Positions 45,932-55,671 of a stretch of 64,000 nt of DNA are shown piece after piece (the first letter of the stretch is position 1; every line of letters starts with the position of its first letter). The DNA comes from Arthrobacter sp. UKPF54-2 (GTDB taxonomy: Bacteria; Actinomycetota; Actinomycetes; Actinomycetales; Micrococcaceae), in the NCBI RefSeq assembly GCF_007858535.1, contig NZ_CP040174.1, forward strand, positions 2,542,001-2,606,000, in the 5' to 3' direction. A program made the translations under genes and the position numbers. The notes under the pieces are model-generated. The model was not told the origin of the DNA, ran no database searches, and saw only the letters and a program-made list of their open reading frames with translations.

Positions 45932-46594
45932 ATGGAACAGACAAAACGCCGGCCCAGGAAACTGGGCTGGCGTTTTGTGCTTCTGGGCCTGGTGCTCGCC
46001 GTGGCCATCAGCGGACTGGTCCGCTCGCTCTGGCTGGACGTTTATTTCATCCCCTCGGCGTCGATGGAGCCGCTGCTCCGCGACGGCGACCGGATCGTGG
46101 TGTCCCGTACGGACTTCGCGGCCGAACCGGTGCGCCGCGGCGACGTCGTGGTCTTCGACGGCCGCGGCTCCTTCGCCCCGCTGAACAGCGGCAAGGGCCC
46201 GGCCGCGGACTTCCTCGCCGCCGCGGGCCACTGGCTGGGCCTGACCGGCAGCGACACCACCTACGTCAAACGCGTGATCGGACTGCCCGGTGATCACGTG
46301 GTGTGCTGTGACGCGGACGGCCGGCTCACAGTGAACGGCCAGCCGGTTGAGGAACCCTATGTGTATGGGGGCGACGCCCCCAGCCAACTGAAGTTCAATG
46401 TTCTGGTCCCGGACGGACGGCTCTGGCTGATGGGGGACCACCGCTCAAAGTCGGCCGATTCCCGCAGCCTGTTGGGGGCCCCGGGCGGCGGAATGGTGCC
46501 GCTGGACCGTGTCATCGGCCGCCCGGTACAGATCCTCTGGCCGCTTGATAGATTTGCAGCAATATCGCGGCCGCCGAGGCCGCCACAACGATGA
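45932..46594 (+). CDS. lepB: Signal peptidase I, first copy
   Basis: This 220-residue membrane serine protease cleaves Sec and Tat signal peptides outside the cytoplasmic membrane. One N-terminal membrane helix (VLLGLVLAVAISGLV) is followed by the catalytic S44 (PSASMEPLL) and K113 in [28 protein letters not shown] is box E. Codons 4-16 encode the strong terminator hairpin, so ATG 45932 may not be the only start; GTG 45977 is in frame but would remove the basic N-terminus. Confidence 0.92.
   Translation: MEQTKRRPRKLGWRFVLLGLVLAVAISGLVRSLWLDVYFIPSASMEPLLRDGDRIVVSRTDFAAEPVRRGDVVVFDGRGSFAPLNSGKGPAADFLAAAGHWLGLTGSDTTYVKRVIGLPGDHVVCCDADGRLTVNGQPVEEPYVYGGDAPSQLKFNVLVPDGRLWLMGDHRSKSADSRSLLGAPGGGMVPLDRVIGRPVQILWPLDRFAAISRPPRPPQR
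45941..45978 (+). terminator. Terminator-like hairpin inside the 5' end of lepB1
   Basis: A 17-bp stem (45941-45957 with 45962-45978, one G-U pair) closes on a GAAA tetraloop. Its outer pairs are an A-tract and a TTTT tract, the layout of a bidirectional intrinsic terminator. It begins at codon 4 of the annotated signal peptidase. Confidence 0.82.
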
Positions 46595-46608
46595 AGAACG
46601 GACAGTAG

Positions 46609-47529
46609 ATGCCCGAGACCGGACCCCGGACACCTGATCAGGGGAACGACGAGCCCCGGGTGACCTCCTCGCCCATCCCGGGCGCCGACCACCCGACGAC
46701 GCGGCTCCCGGCCGTGCCGCGGCCCGAGCCCACCCCGCGCCCCGAACACGCCCCGGACCCGGCGCTGCCCGGGCGTGCCGCCAACGTCCCGCAGACGGGC
46801 CCCTCGCACGCGGGTCCGTCGTCCGCGCGGGCCCGGCGGGCGAAGGCCCGGGAGGGCCATAGCCCCGCGTTCCTCTGGCTCAAGGAAGTCGCCACCGTGG
46901 TGGTGATCGCCGTCGTGCTGTCCTTCCTGATCAAGACCTTCCTGTTCCGGGCTTTCTACATCCCGTCCGAATCGATGATGAACACCCTGGACGTCAACGA
47001 CCGGATCTTCGTCAACCTGCTGGTGCCCGAGCCGATTGCCATGGAGCGCGGCGACGTCGTCGTTTTCCGGGACACCAAGGGCTGGCTGGTGCCGACCGCG
47101 CAGAAACCGGCCGGGCCGCTCACCGGCGTGCAGGACGCGCTGACCTTTGTGGGCCTGCTGCCGGACAACTCCGAACAGCACCTCGTCAAACGCGTCATCG
47201 GCCTGCCCGGGGACCACGTCGTCTGCTGCGACGGCAGCGGCCGGATCAGCGTCAACGGTGCCCCGCTGGACGAGAAATATATCAACAGTGCCGAGGTCCC
47301 GCAGGTGCGCGACTTCGACGTCGTGGTGCCCGCCGGCAAGGTCTGGGTGATGGGCGACAACCGGAACCACTCCGCAGACTCCCGCGCCCACATGGAAAGC
47401 AACGGCGGCTTCATCGACGTGGCGGACATCGAGGGCAAAGCCGCCGTCATCGCCTGGCCGCTGAACCGGATCACGGCCCTCGACAACTACCCGGACGTCT
47501 TCCGCAGCGTCCCGGCGGCAGGGAAGTAA
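46609..47529 (+). CDS. lepB: Signal peptidase I, second copy
   Basis: This 306-residue paralogue lies immediately after the first. A Pro-rich cytoplasmic N-terminus of about 88 residues precedes the membrane helix ([15 protein letters not shown]). The catalytic pair is S122 ([10 protein letters not shown]) and K194 ([16 protein letters not shown]). Box E is [12 protein letters not shown]. The two enzymes share the uncommon Cys-Cys after GDHVV, pointing to duplication. rnhB starts seven bases after the stop. Confidence 0.93.
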   Translation: MPETGPRTPDQGNDEPRVTSSPIPGADHPTTRLPAVPRPEPTPRPEHAPDPALPGRAANVPQTGPSHAGPSSARARRAKAREGHSPAFLWLKEVATVVVIAVVLSFLIKTFLFRAFYIPSESMMNTLDVNDRIFVNLLVPEPIAMERGDVVVFRDTKGWLVPTAQKPAGPLTGVQDALTFVGLLPDNSEQHLVKRVIGLPGDHVVCCDGSGRISVNGAPLDEKYINSAEVPQVRDFDVVVPAGKVWVMGDNRNHSADSRAHMESNGGFIDVADIEGKAAVIAWPLNRITALDNYPDVFRSVPAAGK

Positions 47530-47536
47530 GGCAGTC

Positions 47537-48223
47537 GTGTTCGAAGCGCCCACCCTCGACTACGAGCGCCGGTTCCGCAGCTCCGGCGCCCGGCTGCTCG
47601 CGGGGATCGACGAGGTGGGCCGGGGCGCCTTGGCCGGCCCCGTGAGCGTCGGGATCGCCGTCGTAGACCTGCACCAGCAGGCGCTGCTCGCCGATGTGCG
47701 GGACAGCAAGCTGCTCAAGGTGGCGGACCGGGAGCGGCTGGAGCCGCTGGTGCGCAGCTGGAGCGTCGCCTCGGCGGTGGGACACGCTTCCGCCGCGGAA
47801 ATCGACGCGTTCGGCATCATCGCCGCGCTCCGGCTGGCCGGAAACCGCGCCTGGTCCGCGGTGCTGGCCGCCGGCGTGACGCCGGACGTGGTGCTGCTGG
47901 ACGGCAGCCACAACTGGCTCTCGCCGGTGGCACAGGCCTCTCTGTTCGACCCGGAGCCCGACGACGCCGGCCCGGAGGAGCCCGTGTGCGACGCGCCGGT
48001 CCACACCCTCGTCAAGGCGGACATGCAGTGCCTCAGCGTCGCTGCGGCGTCGGTGCTGGCCAAGGTTGAACGTGACCGCCGGATGACCGCCCTGCACACC
48101 GAGTACCCGGCCTTCGGCTGGAACGAGAACAAGGGTTACGGCACCGCCGCGCACAAGGATGCGCTCCGCGCCGCCGGCCCCACGCCGTACCACCGGGTGA
48201 GCTGGCAGCTGCTCGGCGACTGA
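47537..48223 (+). CDS. rnhB: Ribonuclease HII
   Basis: This 228-residue enzyme removes ribonucleotides from DNA-RNA hybrids. [17 protein letters not shown] gives the catalytic D-E pair, [13 protein letters not shown] the next motif, and [10 protein letters not shown] and [18 protein letters not shown] the remaining acidic residues. An acidic insertion of about 15 residues follows the LDGSHNWL strand. GTG start close behind the second signal peptidase gene. Confidence 0.95.
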   Translation: MFEAPTLDYERRFRSSGARLLAGIDEVGRGALAGPVSVGIAVVDLHQQALLADVRDSKLLKVADRERLEPLVRSWSVASAVGHASAAEIDAFGIIAALRLAGNRAWSAVLAAGVTPDVVLLDGSHNWLSPVAQASLFDPEPDDAGPEEPVCDAPVHTLVKADMQCLSVAAASVLAKVERDRRMTALHTEYPAFGWNENKGYGTAAHKDALRAAGPTPYHRVSWQLLGD

Positions 48224-48265
48224 GCCGTGGCGCGCGCCCGGCGCCCAATGGTGCAAGATGGAACC

Positions 48266-48592
48266 ATGAGTGCCGAGGACCTTGAAAACTATGAAACCGA
48301 CATGGAGCTGCAGCTCTACCGCGAATACCGCGACGTCGTCGGGCTGTTCAGCTATGTGGTCGAGACCGAGCGGCGCTTCTACCTGGCCAACCACGTGGAC
48401 CTGCAGGCCCGCAGCGCCGACGGCGAGGTCTACTTCGACCTGACCCTGCAGGACGCCTGGGTCTGGGACGTTTACCGCTCCGCCCGGTTCGTCAAGAGCG
48501 TACGCGTTATCACCTTCAAGGACGTCAACGTTGAGGAACTCCCGCGCAGCGAGGAGCTCGCCCTGCCCAAGGTGGAGGGCTTGGGGAACTGA
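48266..48592 (+). CDS. DUF2469 family protein
   Basis: This 108-residue protein matches the actinobacterial DUF2469 family: MSAEDLENYETDMELQLYREYRDVV, then YVVETERRFYLAN and DAWVWDVYRSARFVKSVRV. Conserved position between rnhB and yraN. Function unknown. ATG 48266 begins the conserved block; in-frame codons upstream are not conserved. Confidence 0.92.
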   Translation: MSAEDLENYETDMELQLYREYRDVVGLFSYVVETERRFYLANHVDLQARSADGEVYFDLTLQDAWVWDVYRSARFVKSVRVITFKDVNVEELPRSEELALPKVEGLGN

Positions 48593-48684
48593 TTCCGGGC
48601 CTCCTGGGGTCTGCGGAGCCTGAGTTACCCACATAGCCAAAGTTCTGTCCGCGTCCTGGCCGCCCTGCGTTCCACGCTGGATGC

Positions 48685-49041
48685 ATGAGAGCTAAGGACG
48701 TACTGGGCCGGCGCGGTGAGGAACTTGCCGCGGGCTTCCTCGAGGCCCAGGGCATGCGGATCGTGGACCGGAACTGGCGCTGCCCCGAGGGCGAGATCGA
48801 TATTGTCGCGCTCGACGGCGACGCCCTGGTCATCGCCGAGGTCAAAACCCGCAGATCCCTCGCCTACGGGCACCCCTTCGAGGCCGTGGGCGTGGACAAG
48901 CTGGCCCGGCTGCACCGGCTGGCCTCCGCATGGTGCCGGGACCATGAACTGCGCATGCCGCTGCGCCGCGTGGATGTCATCGCCGTGCTCGACGACGGCA
49001 CCGGCGGCCCGGCCATCGAACACCTCAAGGGCGTGGGGTAG
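48685..49041 (+). CDS. UPF0102 (YraN) nuclease-fold protein
   Basis: This 118-residue protein has the endonuclease-like fold of the YraN family. GRRGEELAAGFLEAQG is the N-terminus, EGEIDIVALDGDALVIAEVKTR the D-ExK active-site-like motif, and RRVDVIAV the third block. Biological role is not established; it is found next to comM and dprA across bacteria. The stop abuts the comM-like start. Confidence 0.92.
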   Translation: MRAKDVLGRRGEELAAGFLEAQGMRIVDRNWRCPEGEIDIVALDGDALVIAEVKTRRSLAYGHPFEAVGVDKLARLHRLASAWCRDHELRMPLRRVDVIAVLDDGTGGPAIEHLKGVG

Positions 49042-50589
49042 ATGGCGCTGGGACGCACGTACTCGGTGGCGCTGGTGGGGCTGAACGGCTACATCGTCGA
49101 GGTCGAGGCGGACATCGGCCAGACCCTTCCCGCCTTTGTCATCCTCGGCCTGCCGGATGCCTCGCTCAACGAGGCCAAGGAACGAATCCGCTCCGCGGCC
49201 CAGAACTCCGGCATCCCGCTCAGCCGCCGCAAGATTACCGCGAACTTGATCCCGGCGTCGCTGCCCAAGCGCGGCTCCGGTTTCGACCTGTCCATCGCCA
49301 TGGCGGTGCTGCTCGCCGCCAACGACATCCGGCCCACCGGCCGGCAGGTCTTCCTGGCCGAACTCGGCCTGGACGGACGGCTGCGGCCCGTCCGCGGCAT
49401 CCTCCCGGCCGTCATGGCGGCCGTCCACGCCGGTTATCCAGACGTGGTGGTGGCCCAGGCCAACGCGGCCGAAGCCGAACTCGTCCCCGGCGCAAGAGTT
49501 CGCGGCTACCGGACCCTAGCCCGGCTGGCCCTTGACTTCGGCGCCGACCCGCAGGACCTGGCCCTGGATTTCGAACCGGTCGACGAGGACCCGGCCGACG
49601 CCGGCGGGACCTCCGCCGTGCCCCTGGCGCCGGACATGTGCGACGTCTCGGGCCAGGGGGAGGGCCGCCGGGCACTGGAAGTGGCAGCCGCCGGAGCGCA
49701 CCACGTGCTGCTGACCGGCCCCCCGGGGGCAGGCAAGACCATGCTGGCCGAGCGCCTGCCCGGGCTGCTCCCGGACCTGGGGGACCGGGAGGCCATGGAA
49801 GTGACGGCCATCCACTCGCTCAGTTCGCTCACGTCCGCCTCCGTTACGCTGTTGCGCCGGCCCCCGTATGAGAACCCGCACCATACCGCCACGGCCGCAG
49901 CCATCATCGGCGGCGGATCCGGACTGCCCCGGCCGGGTGCGGCATCCCGGGCACACCGCGGCGTGCTGTTCCTGGACGAAGCCCCCGAGTACGAGCGCAG
50001 GGTCCTTGACGCGCTCCGGCAGCCGCTGGAGAGCGGTGAACTGGTCATCCACCGCTCGGCGGGCACGGCTGCCTACCCGGCGCGCTTCCAACTGGTCCTT
50101 GCGGCCAATCCATGCCCCTGCGGCAAAGCCTCCGGCAAGGGGGTGGACTGCACCTGCACCCCGATCATGCGCCGCCGCTACCTCGCCCGGCTCTCCGGGC
50201 CGCTGCTGGACCGGGTGGATATCCAGCTGGAGGTCGAACGCGTGGCATTGGCGGACTTCGGCCAGTCCCGCGCCGAAGAGGGAACAGCGGACATCGCCGC
50301 CCGGGTTCAAGCCGCCCGGGCGCGCCAGCTGGAGCGGCTGCGTCCGCTGGGGCTGGAAACCAACTCGCAGGTCCCGGGACCGGTGCTGCGCGGTCCGCTG
50401 CGCCTGCCCGGACCGACCACGCGGATCCTCGACCACGCGCTGGAACGCGGGACCCTAACGGCCCGGGGCTACGACCGTGTGCTCCGCCTGGCATGGACCC
50501 TGACGGACCTCGACGGCCGCGACAGTCCCGAAGCAGACGACATCGGCCAGGCACTCGGCCTCCGTCAGGCCACAGCGGCTGCCGCCTGA
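49042..50589 (+). CDS. comM: ComM/YifB-like Mg-chelatase-domain ATPase
   Basis: This 515-residue AAA+ protein related to ComM promotes branch migration during natural transformation in other bacteria. An N-terminal Lon-like region (AFVILGLPDASLNEAKERIRS) precedes Walker A GPPGAGKTM and Walker B GVLFLDEAPEY, with the ANPCPCGKASGKG Cys block typical of YifB. The Mg-chelatase C-terminal domain follows. It is coupled to yraN; dprA lies 65 bases downstream. Confidence 0.94.
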   Translation: MALGRTYSVALVGLNGYIVEVEADIGQTLPAFVILGLPDASLNEAKERIRSAAQNSGIPLSRRKITANLIPASLPKRGSGFDLSIAMAVLLAANDIRPTGRQVFLAELGLDGRLRPVRGILPAVMAAVHAGYPDVVVAQANAAEAELVPGARVRGYRTLARLALDFGADPQDLALDFEPVDEDPADAGGTSAVPLAPDMCDVSGQGEGRRALEVAAAGAHHVLLTGPPGAGKTMLAERLPGLLPDLGDREAMEVTAIHSLSSLTSASVTLLRRPPYENPHHTATAAAIIGGGSGLPRPGAASRAHRGVLFLDEAPEYERRVLDALRQPLESGELVIHRSAGTAAYPARFQLVLAANPCPCGKASGKGVDCTCTPIMRRRYLARLSGPLLDRVDIQLEVERVALADFGQSRAEEGTADIAARVQAARARQLERLRPLGLETNSQVPGPVLRGPLRLPGPTTRILDHALERGTLTARGYDRVLRLAWTLTDLDGRDSPEADDIGQALGLRQATAAAA

Positions 50590-50654
50590 CCGCACCGCCG
50601 GCACAATCTCCAGCCCCTCCCGCAAGGGGAACCTCAGCCTGAAGGGAATGCAGC

Positions 50655-51842
50655 ATGACACAGAACGAACGGACGGCCCGAGCCGCCCTGTCACGGCTCC
50701 TGGAACCCCAGGACGCCGCCGGGCTGGCCCTGGTCCGGGTCGCCGGGGCGGAGGACGCCCTGAGGATCGCCACCGGGCAGTTGGCGGCCGGTCTCGACCT
50801 GGAGCAGGAGCTGGCCAGGGTGCTGGAAGAGAACGGGGCAGGAGGCGGCTGGACCGGCCTGGGCATGGCCCTGAAACGCTGGGCCCCGCGGGTTCCGGAC
50901 CTTGCGCCGGCACGAGATCTGGCGACCATGCAGCGGCTCGGCGGCCGCCTGCTCATCCCGGCGGATGACCTGTGGCCCGGCCAGCTCGCCGACCTGGGGC
51001 TGCAGGAACCGCTCTGTCTCTGGTGGCGCGGCGTGGAACAGGAACTGCCGGCGGTGCATCAAGCAGTCGCGCTGGTGGGGTCGCGGGACAGCACGTCCTA
51101 TGGGTCCGCCGTCACCGGTGACCTTGCCTATGCGCTGGCGCAACGCGGCTTCACGATCATCTCCGGCGGCGCGTACGGCATCGACGCCCACGCCCACCGG
51201 GCCGCGTTGGCCGGCGCCACGGAAGGCCTGCCGACCATCGCCGTCATGGCCGGGGGCGTGGACCGGTTCTACCCCGCCGGGAACGAGGACCTGCTCCGGA
51301 CCGTGGCCAACCAGGGCGCTGTGCTGGCCGAGGTGCCGCCGGGCTCGGCGCCCACGCGGTACCGCTTCCTGCAACGCAACAGGCTCATTGCCGCTCTGGC
51401 CGCCGTGACGGTAGTGGTGGAAGCGCGGTGGAGATCCGGTGCGCTCAACACAGCCCACCACGCCGAGACCCTGGGCCGGGCCGTCGGGGCGGTCCCCGGG
51501 TCGGTCCACAGCGCCAACTCCGCCGGCTGCCACCGTCTGCTTCGCGAAGGCGGCGCGGTGTGCGTCACGGACGCCGCCGAGATCGCGGAACTTGCCTCAC
51601 CCAGCGGCGACTCCCTGCCTGAACCCGGGTCCGGCCGGGTGGAGGCCCACGACGGACTGACCCTTGAGGACCTGATCCTCCTGGACGCTCTCCCGTTGCG
51701 GATTACGAGCACCGTCGAAAAGCTCGCCACGGTCGCCGGGCTGAGCCCCGAGTCGGTCAGGGCAGGACTCGGTCGGCTCGGATTGCTGGGCCTGGCCGAA
51801 TCACGCCACGGCGGCTGGAAACGTGCCCCCGGGGCCGCGTGA
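50655..51842 (+). CDS. dprA: DNA processing protein DprA
   Basis: This 395-residue protein loads RecA on incoming single-stranded DNA during transformation. The Rossmann core reads [37 protein letters not shown] and [19 protein letters not shown]-terminal winged helix of the DprA type is seen. It follows the comM-like gene as usual. No further competence genes are in the window, so this may serve general recombination. Confidence 0.94.
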   Translation: MTQNERTARAALSRLLEPQDAAGLALVRVAGAEDALRIATGQLAAGLDLEQELARVLEENGAGGGWTGLGMALKRWAPRVPDLAPARDLATMQRLGGRLLIPADDLWPGQLADLGLQEPLCLWWRGVEQELPAVHQAVALVGSRDSTSYGSAVTGDLAYALAQRGFTIISGGAYGIDAHAHRAALAGATEGLPTIAVMAGGVDRFYPAGNEDLLRTVANQGAVLAEVPPGSAPTRYRFLQRNRLIAALAAVTVVVEARWRSGALNTAHHAETLGRAVGAVPGSVHSANSAGCHRLLREGGAVCVTDAAEIAELASPSGDSLPEPGSGRVEAHDGLTLEDLILLDALPLRITSTVEKLATVAGLSPESVRAGLGRLGLLGLAESRHGGWKRAPGAA

Positions 51843-51975
51843 TGGCGTTGGGCACGGGACTACCGCCCAGGCGGCGGTGGTGGGCGGTGCATCTCCGCGG
51901 CCCAGTCACGGACACTCTCCGCGGCGCGCCGCCGGGCTGCGCCGGCGCCGGACCGATTGCTGGGAGAGTTGGAGG

Positions 51976-52902
51976 GTGTCAACCCAGCAACTGCCCGCAG
52001 CGCTCGCCGCTGCCGCCGACGGATTCGGCCGGTACTTGGAGGCCGAGCGGGGCCGGTCCGCCCATACCGTGCGCGCCTATCTCGCCGACGTCGGAAGCCT
52101 GCTGGCGCACGCGGTCTCGGAGGGCGCGGAAGAACTGGCTGATCTCGAACTTGGCACGCTGCGCCGCTGGCTCGGTGCTCAGAGCGAGGCGGGGATGTCC
52201 CGCGCCACGCTGGCCCGGCGCGCGGCCACCGCCCGGGCCTTCACCGCCTGGGCCGTCCGCGAGGAACTCATCACGGCCGACCCGGCCCTGCGGCTTAAGG
52301 CTCCGAAGCGGGAAATGTCGCTGCCCGGCGTGCTGCAGCAGGGGCAGGTTCAGCGGCTCGTGGCCGGGGCGGAATCCGCTGCGGCCGAGGGCGAACCGAT
52401 GGCCCTGCGTAACCGCGCCATGCTGGAACTGCTATACGCGACCGGTGTCCGCGTCGGGGAGCTCGCCGGGCTCGACGTCGACGACCTGGACCCGGACCGC
52501 CGGACCCTGCGTGTGCTCGGTAAGGGCAACAAGGAGCGTACGGTTCCGTACGGCCTCCCGGCGGCGCTCGCCGTCGACGACTGGCTGCGCCGCGGACGCC
52601 CGGCCCTGGCCGCGGCCGAATCCGGCCCGGCGCTGTTCCTCGGCGCGCGCGGCAAGCGGGTGGACCAGCGGCAGGTCCGCAGCGTCGTGAAGGGGCTGCT
52701 GGACGGGCTGGGGGACACCTCGGCGACCGGCCCGCACGCCCTGCGGCACTCGGCGGCGACGCATCTGCTCGACGGCGGGGCGGACCTCCGTGCCGTGCAG
52801 GAAATCCTCGGCCACAGCAGCCTGGCGACCACCCAGATCTACACCCACGTCTCGGTCGAAAGGCTCCGGCAGAGCTACCAGCAGGCCCACCCCCGCGCCT
52901 GA
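51976..52902 (+). CDS. xerC: Tyrosine recombinase XerC
   Basis: This 308-residue integrase-fold recombinase resolves chromosome dimers at dif. It has an N-terminal SAM-like core-binding domain ([17 protein letters not shown]) and catalytic residues R159 (GVRVGEL), K183 region, H254 and R257 (HALRH), H280 and Y289 (QIYTHVS). GTG 51976 is chosen with GGGAGAG seven bases upstream; an in-frame opening to 51823 has no family sequence. It ends the long rplS-to-xerC forward segment. Confidence 0.94.
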   Translation: MSTQQLPAALAAAADGFGRYLEAERGRSAHTVRAYLADVGSLLAHAVSEGAEELADLELGTLRRWLGAQSEAGMSRATLARRAATARAFTAWAVREELITADPALRLKAPKREMSLPGVLQQGQVQRLVAGAESAAAEGEPMALRNRAMLELLYATGVRVGELAGLDVDDLDPDRRTLRVLGKGNKERTVPYGLPAALAVDDWLRRGRPALAAAESGPALFLGARGKRVDQRQVRSVVKGLLDGLGDTSATGPHALRHSAATHLLDGGADLRAVQEILGHSSLATTQIYTHVSVERLRQSYQQAHPRA

Positions 52903-53219
52903 ACGCCCCGCCCGGACCCCGCCCCTCCATCCCTCCTCGGGCCAAAAGGGCGCGCCGGAAGCGACGCGCGGAATTGCACTGGCGTAATTAGACGGGGTAC
53001 GGCAGAATAAGACTCACGCCCGGCAACTTTCAAGTGGTGCTTGAAGCTCTTGAGCATCGTTCCACCACCTGAGGTCCGGACCTATTTTTTGCATGTTGTG
53101 GTTTTGAAGAAACTGAATAGTCTGGCAGGGGCAGCACCCCCGCACGCGGATTCACGCAGCAGGCAGGCATCCAGGCAGAGGTCGTTGGGGAAGACGTACC
53201 TATAGCTATGGAGGATGGA
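52903..53219 (+). other. Long intergenic region upstream of the DUF3145 gene
   Basis: These 317 bases have no convincing coding frame. A perfect inverted repeat TTCAAG-TGGTG-CTTGAA lies at 53029-53045 and may be an operator or small hairpin. A T-rich patch follows near 53083-53115, where a promoter is likely, but no hexamer pair is strong. GGAGG at 53210-53214 is the ribosome-binding site of the next gene. Confidence 0.5.
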
Positions 53220-53723
53220 ATGTCTGTTGCACTAACCCGCGGTGTCCTGTTCGTTCACTCGGCCCCGACCGCCCTATGCCCCCACGTTGAGTGGGCCATT
53301 GGGTCTGTCGTGGACAAGCGGACGGACCTTGAGTGGACTGCCCAGCCCGCCGCGCCCGGAATGTTCCGGGCCGAGCTGTCGTGGACCGGAACACCGGGCA
53401 CGGGGGCTCAATTGGCGTCTGCGCTCCGCGGCTGGGCGCACCTGCGCTACGAGGTCACCGAGGAGCCCAGCCAAGGGGTTGACGGTGGCCGCTGGTCGCA
53501 CACCCCCGAGCTTGGCATCTTCCACGCCGTCACGGACGTGCACGGCAACATCATGGTCTCCGAGGACCGCATCCGCTACGCCTACGAATCCGGCGCCGGT
53601 GACCCCTCCGCGGTCTACCACGAGCTCTCCCTTGCCCTCGGCGAGGCCTGGGACGAGGAACTCGAACCCTTCCGGCACGCCGCCGAGGGCGCCCCGGTGC
53701 GCTGGCTCCACCAGGTCGGCTAG
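53220..53723 (+). CDS. DUF3145 family protein
   Basis: This 167-residue actinobacterial protein begins MSVALTRGVLFVHSAPTALC and has W-rich segments (EWAIGSVV, LEWTAQPA, AELSWTG), then YEVTEEPSQGVDGGRW and GIFHAVTDVHGN. These match DUF3145. Function unknown. ATG 53220 has GGAGG five bases upstream; an ATG four codons earlier overlaps that site. The gene is convergent with fabF, separated by a long hairpin. Confidence 0.9.
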   Translation: MSVALTRGVLFVHSAPTALCPHVEWAIGSVVDKRTDLEWTAQPAAPGMFRAELSWTGTPGTGAQLASALRGWAHLRYEVTEEPSQGVDGGRWSHTPELGIFHAVTDVHGNIMVSEDRIRYAYESGAGDPSAVYHELSLALGEAWDEELEPFRHAAEGAPVRWLHQVG

Positions 53724-53768
53724 CCGTACCCGCCGGTCCCGGCGCACAACACTCCATAGCAGCGCCAG

Positions 53769-53817
53769 ATGACAGATGGCGGCAATGTTCACGAGGAACA
53801 TTGCCGCCATCTGTCAT
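53769..53817. terminator. Perfect 22-bp stem between DUF3145 and fabF genes
   Basis: The arms 53769-53790 and 53796-53817 are perfectly complementary over 22 bp with a five-base loop ACGAG, followed by TTTC on the plus strand. It lies between two convergent genes and probably ends both transcripts. The stem is longer than most intrinsic terminators. Confidence 0.85.
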
Positions 53818-53849
53818 TTCGGCGTCCGGACCAAAAAAGGCCTGAAGCG

Positions 53850-55085
53850 TTAGACGCTGCGGACGGCGATGACGGCGTTGTGGCCGCCGAACCCGAAGGA
53901 GTTGCTCAGCGCCACGATGCTACCGCCGGGCAGGGCCCGCTCGGAGGTGACGACGTCGAGCGGGATCTCGGGATCCTGGTTTTCGAGGTTGATGGTTACC
54001 GGGGCCTTGCGCTCGTACACGGCCAGCACGGTGAGCACGGCCTCCACCGCGCCGGAGGCGCCCAGCAGGTGCCCCATCTGCGACTTGGTGGCCGAGACTG
54101 CGACGTCGTCGACGTGCTTGCCGAGGGCGGCCTTGAGGGCGGTGTACTCGGGCTTGTCGCCCACCGGGGTGGACGTGGCGTGCGCGTTGACGTGCACCAC
54201 GTCCTCGGCCTGGATCCGGCCGTCGAACATGGCCGCCTTCAGCGCGCGGGTGGCGCCGAGGCCCTCCGGGTCCGGGGCGGTGATGTGGTACGCGTCGGCG
54301 GTCACCGAGGTGCCGGCGAGTTCGGCATAGATCCGGGCGCCGCGGGCGATAGCGTGCTCCTCGGCCTCGAGGACCAGGGCGCCGGCGCCTTCACCCATGA
54401 CGAAGCCGTCCCGGTCGCGGTCGTAGGGCCGCGAGGCGTGCTCGGGATCGTCGTTGCGGCGGGAGAGCGCCTGCATCGAGGAGAAGGCGGCGATCGGCAT
54501 CGGGTGGATGGCGGCTTCGGCGCCGCCGCAGACGACGACGTCGGCCTTGCCGGAGCGGATCAGGTCCAGTCCCATGTGTACGGCTTCGGTGCCGGAGGCG
54601 CAGGCGGAGACGGGGGTGTGGGCGCCGGCGCGGGCGCCCAGGTCCAGGCTGACCGCGGCTGCGACGCCGTTGGGCATCAGCATCGGCACGGTCATCGGCA
54701 GGACGCGGCGCGGGCCCTTTTCGCGCAGGGTGTCCCAGGCGTCCAGGAGCGTCCAGACGCCGCCGATGCCGGTTGCGAAGGCAACGGCGAGGCGGTCGTG
54801 GTCGATCTCGGTGATGTTGGCGTCGGCCCAGGCCTCGCGGGCGGCGATGACGCCGAACTGCGTGGACGGGTCCATGCGCTTGGCCTCGACCCTACTCAGG
54901 ACCTCGAGGGCGGGGGTGGAGGCGCGCGCCGCAAAGTGCACGGGCAGCTCGTACTTGGCTACCCAGTCGTCCTCAAGCGTGTGCGCCCCGGAGACGCCCT
55001 TCAGCGCGTTCTTCCACATCGTGGGGACATCGCCGCCAATGGGTGTGGTGGCACCCAGCCCGGTAATGACTACTTTGCGTGCCAT
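53850..55085 (-). CDS. fabF: 3-oxoacyl-[ACP] synthase II
   Basis: This 411-residue condensing enzyme elongates acyl-ACP with malonyl-ACP. The catalytic triad is C162 (VSACASGTEAVH), H302 (VNAHATSTPVGD) and H339 (MGHLLGASGAVE). The C-terminus (LSNSFGFGGHNAV) is standard. It is the last gene of the minus-strand fabD-fabH-acpP-fabF operon. A gap of 193 bases separates it from acpP; I see no feature in that gap. Confidence 0.97.
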   Translation of the reverse strand: MARKVVITGLGATTPIGGDVPTMWKNALKGVSGAHTLEDDWVAKYELPVHFAARASTPALEVLSRVEAKRMDPSTQFGVIAAREAWADANITEIDHDRLAVAFATGIGGVWTLLDAWDTLREKGPRRVLPMTVPMLMPNGVAAAVSLDLGARAGAHTPVSACASGTEAVHMGLDLIRSGKADVVVCGGAEAAIHPMPIAAFSSMQALSRRNDDPEHASRPYDRDRDGFVMGEGAGALVLEAEEHAIARGARIYAELAGTSVTADAYHITAPDPEGLGATRALKAAMFDGRIQAEDVVHVNAHATSTPVGDKPEYTALKAALGKHVDDVAVSATKSQMGHLLGASGAVEAVLTVLAVYERKAPVTINLENQDPEIPLDVVTSERALPGGSIVALSNSFGFGGHNAVIAVRSV

Positions 55086-55278
55086 GGGATCACTCTCTGT
55101 CGGTGCGCCTGCCGTGTCCGGAACCCGTGAGGGGCGGCCGGGGCCTGCGTGGGGAAAACTCGGTGGTCATGCAGTCATGCGAAAACAACATAGGGGTGGT
55201 GGCTGGTCCGGGACGCGCAGAGCGCCCCGGACTGGCCACAGCTCCGGCCCGCGGGCCGGAACCAAAGCTCAGGCGGAA

Positions 55279-55524
55279 TTAGGCCTGGGCGCTGGCGATG
55301 AAGCTGACGGCGTCGCCGACGGTCTTGAGGTTCTTGACCTCTTCGTCCGGGATGCGCACGCCGAACTTTTCCTCGGCGTTGACGACGATGGTCATCATGG
55401 AGATGGAGTCGATGTCCAGGTCCTCGGTGAAGGACTTGTCCATTTCGACAGCCTCGGGGGCCAGGCCGGTCTCTTCGTTGACGATTTCAGCCAGGCCGGC
55501 CAGGATTTCTTCGTTGCTAGCCAT
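55279..55524 (-). CDS. acpP: Acyl carrier protein
   Basis: This 81-residue carrier for fatty-acid synthesis has the phosphopantetheine site S40 in LDIDSISM, where the usual DSL is DSI. It is acidic and helical as expected. ATG with AAGGAG about eight bases upstream, a strong site suited to an abundant protein. It lies between fabH and fabF. Confidence 0.97.
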   Translation of the reverse strand: MASNEEILAGLAEIVNEETGLAPEAVEMDKSFTEDLDIDSISMMTIVVNAEEKFGVRIPDEEVKNLKTVGDAVSFIASAQA

Positions 55525-55671
55525 TGATGGCTCCTTTTCTTGTTGGTGCCGTCCGCTTCCGGTGGTTGTGCCGGGAGATTCTGGCGAAATGATTCAAACC
55601 GAGGGATTCGGCTTGGTTCGGGAATCCGTGCTGTCGGGAAATGCGAGCAGCTCGAGAAGTACGGTGGCCGC

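Noticed and set aside
51976..52902. Mobile-element integrase
   Set aside because: The recombinase sits in the conserved dprA-xerC context, has XerC length and no att sites or cargo around it.
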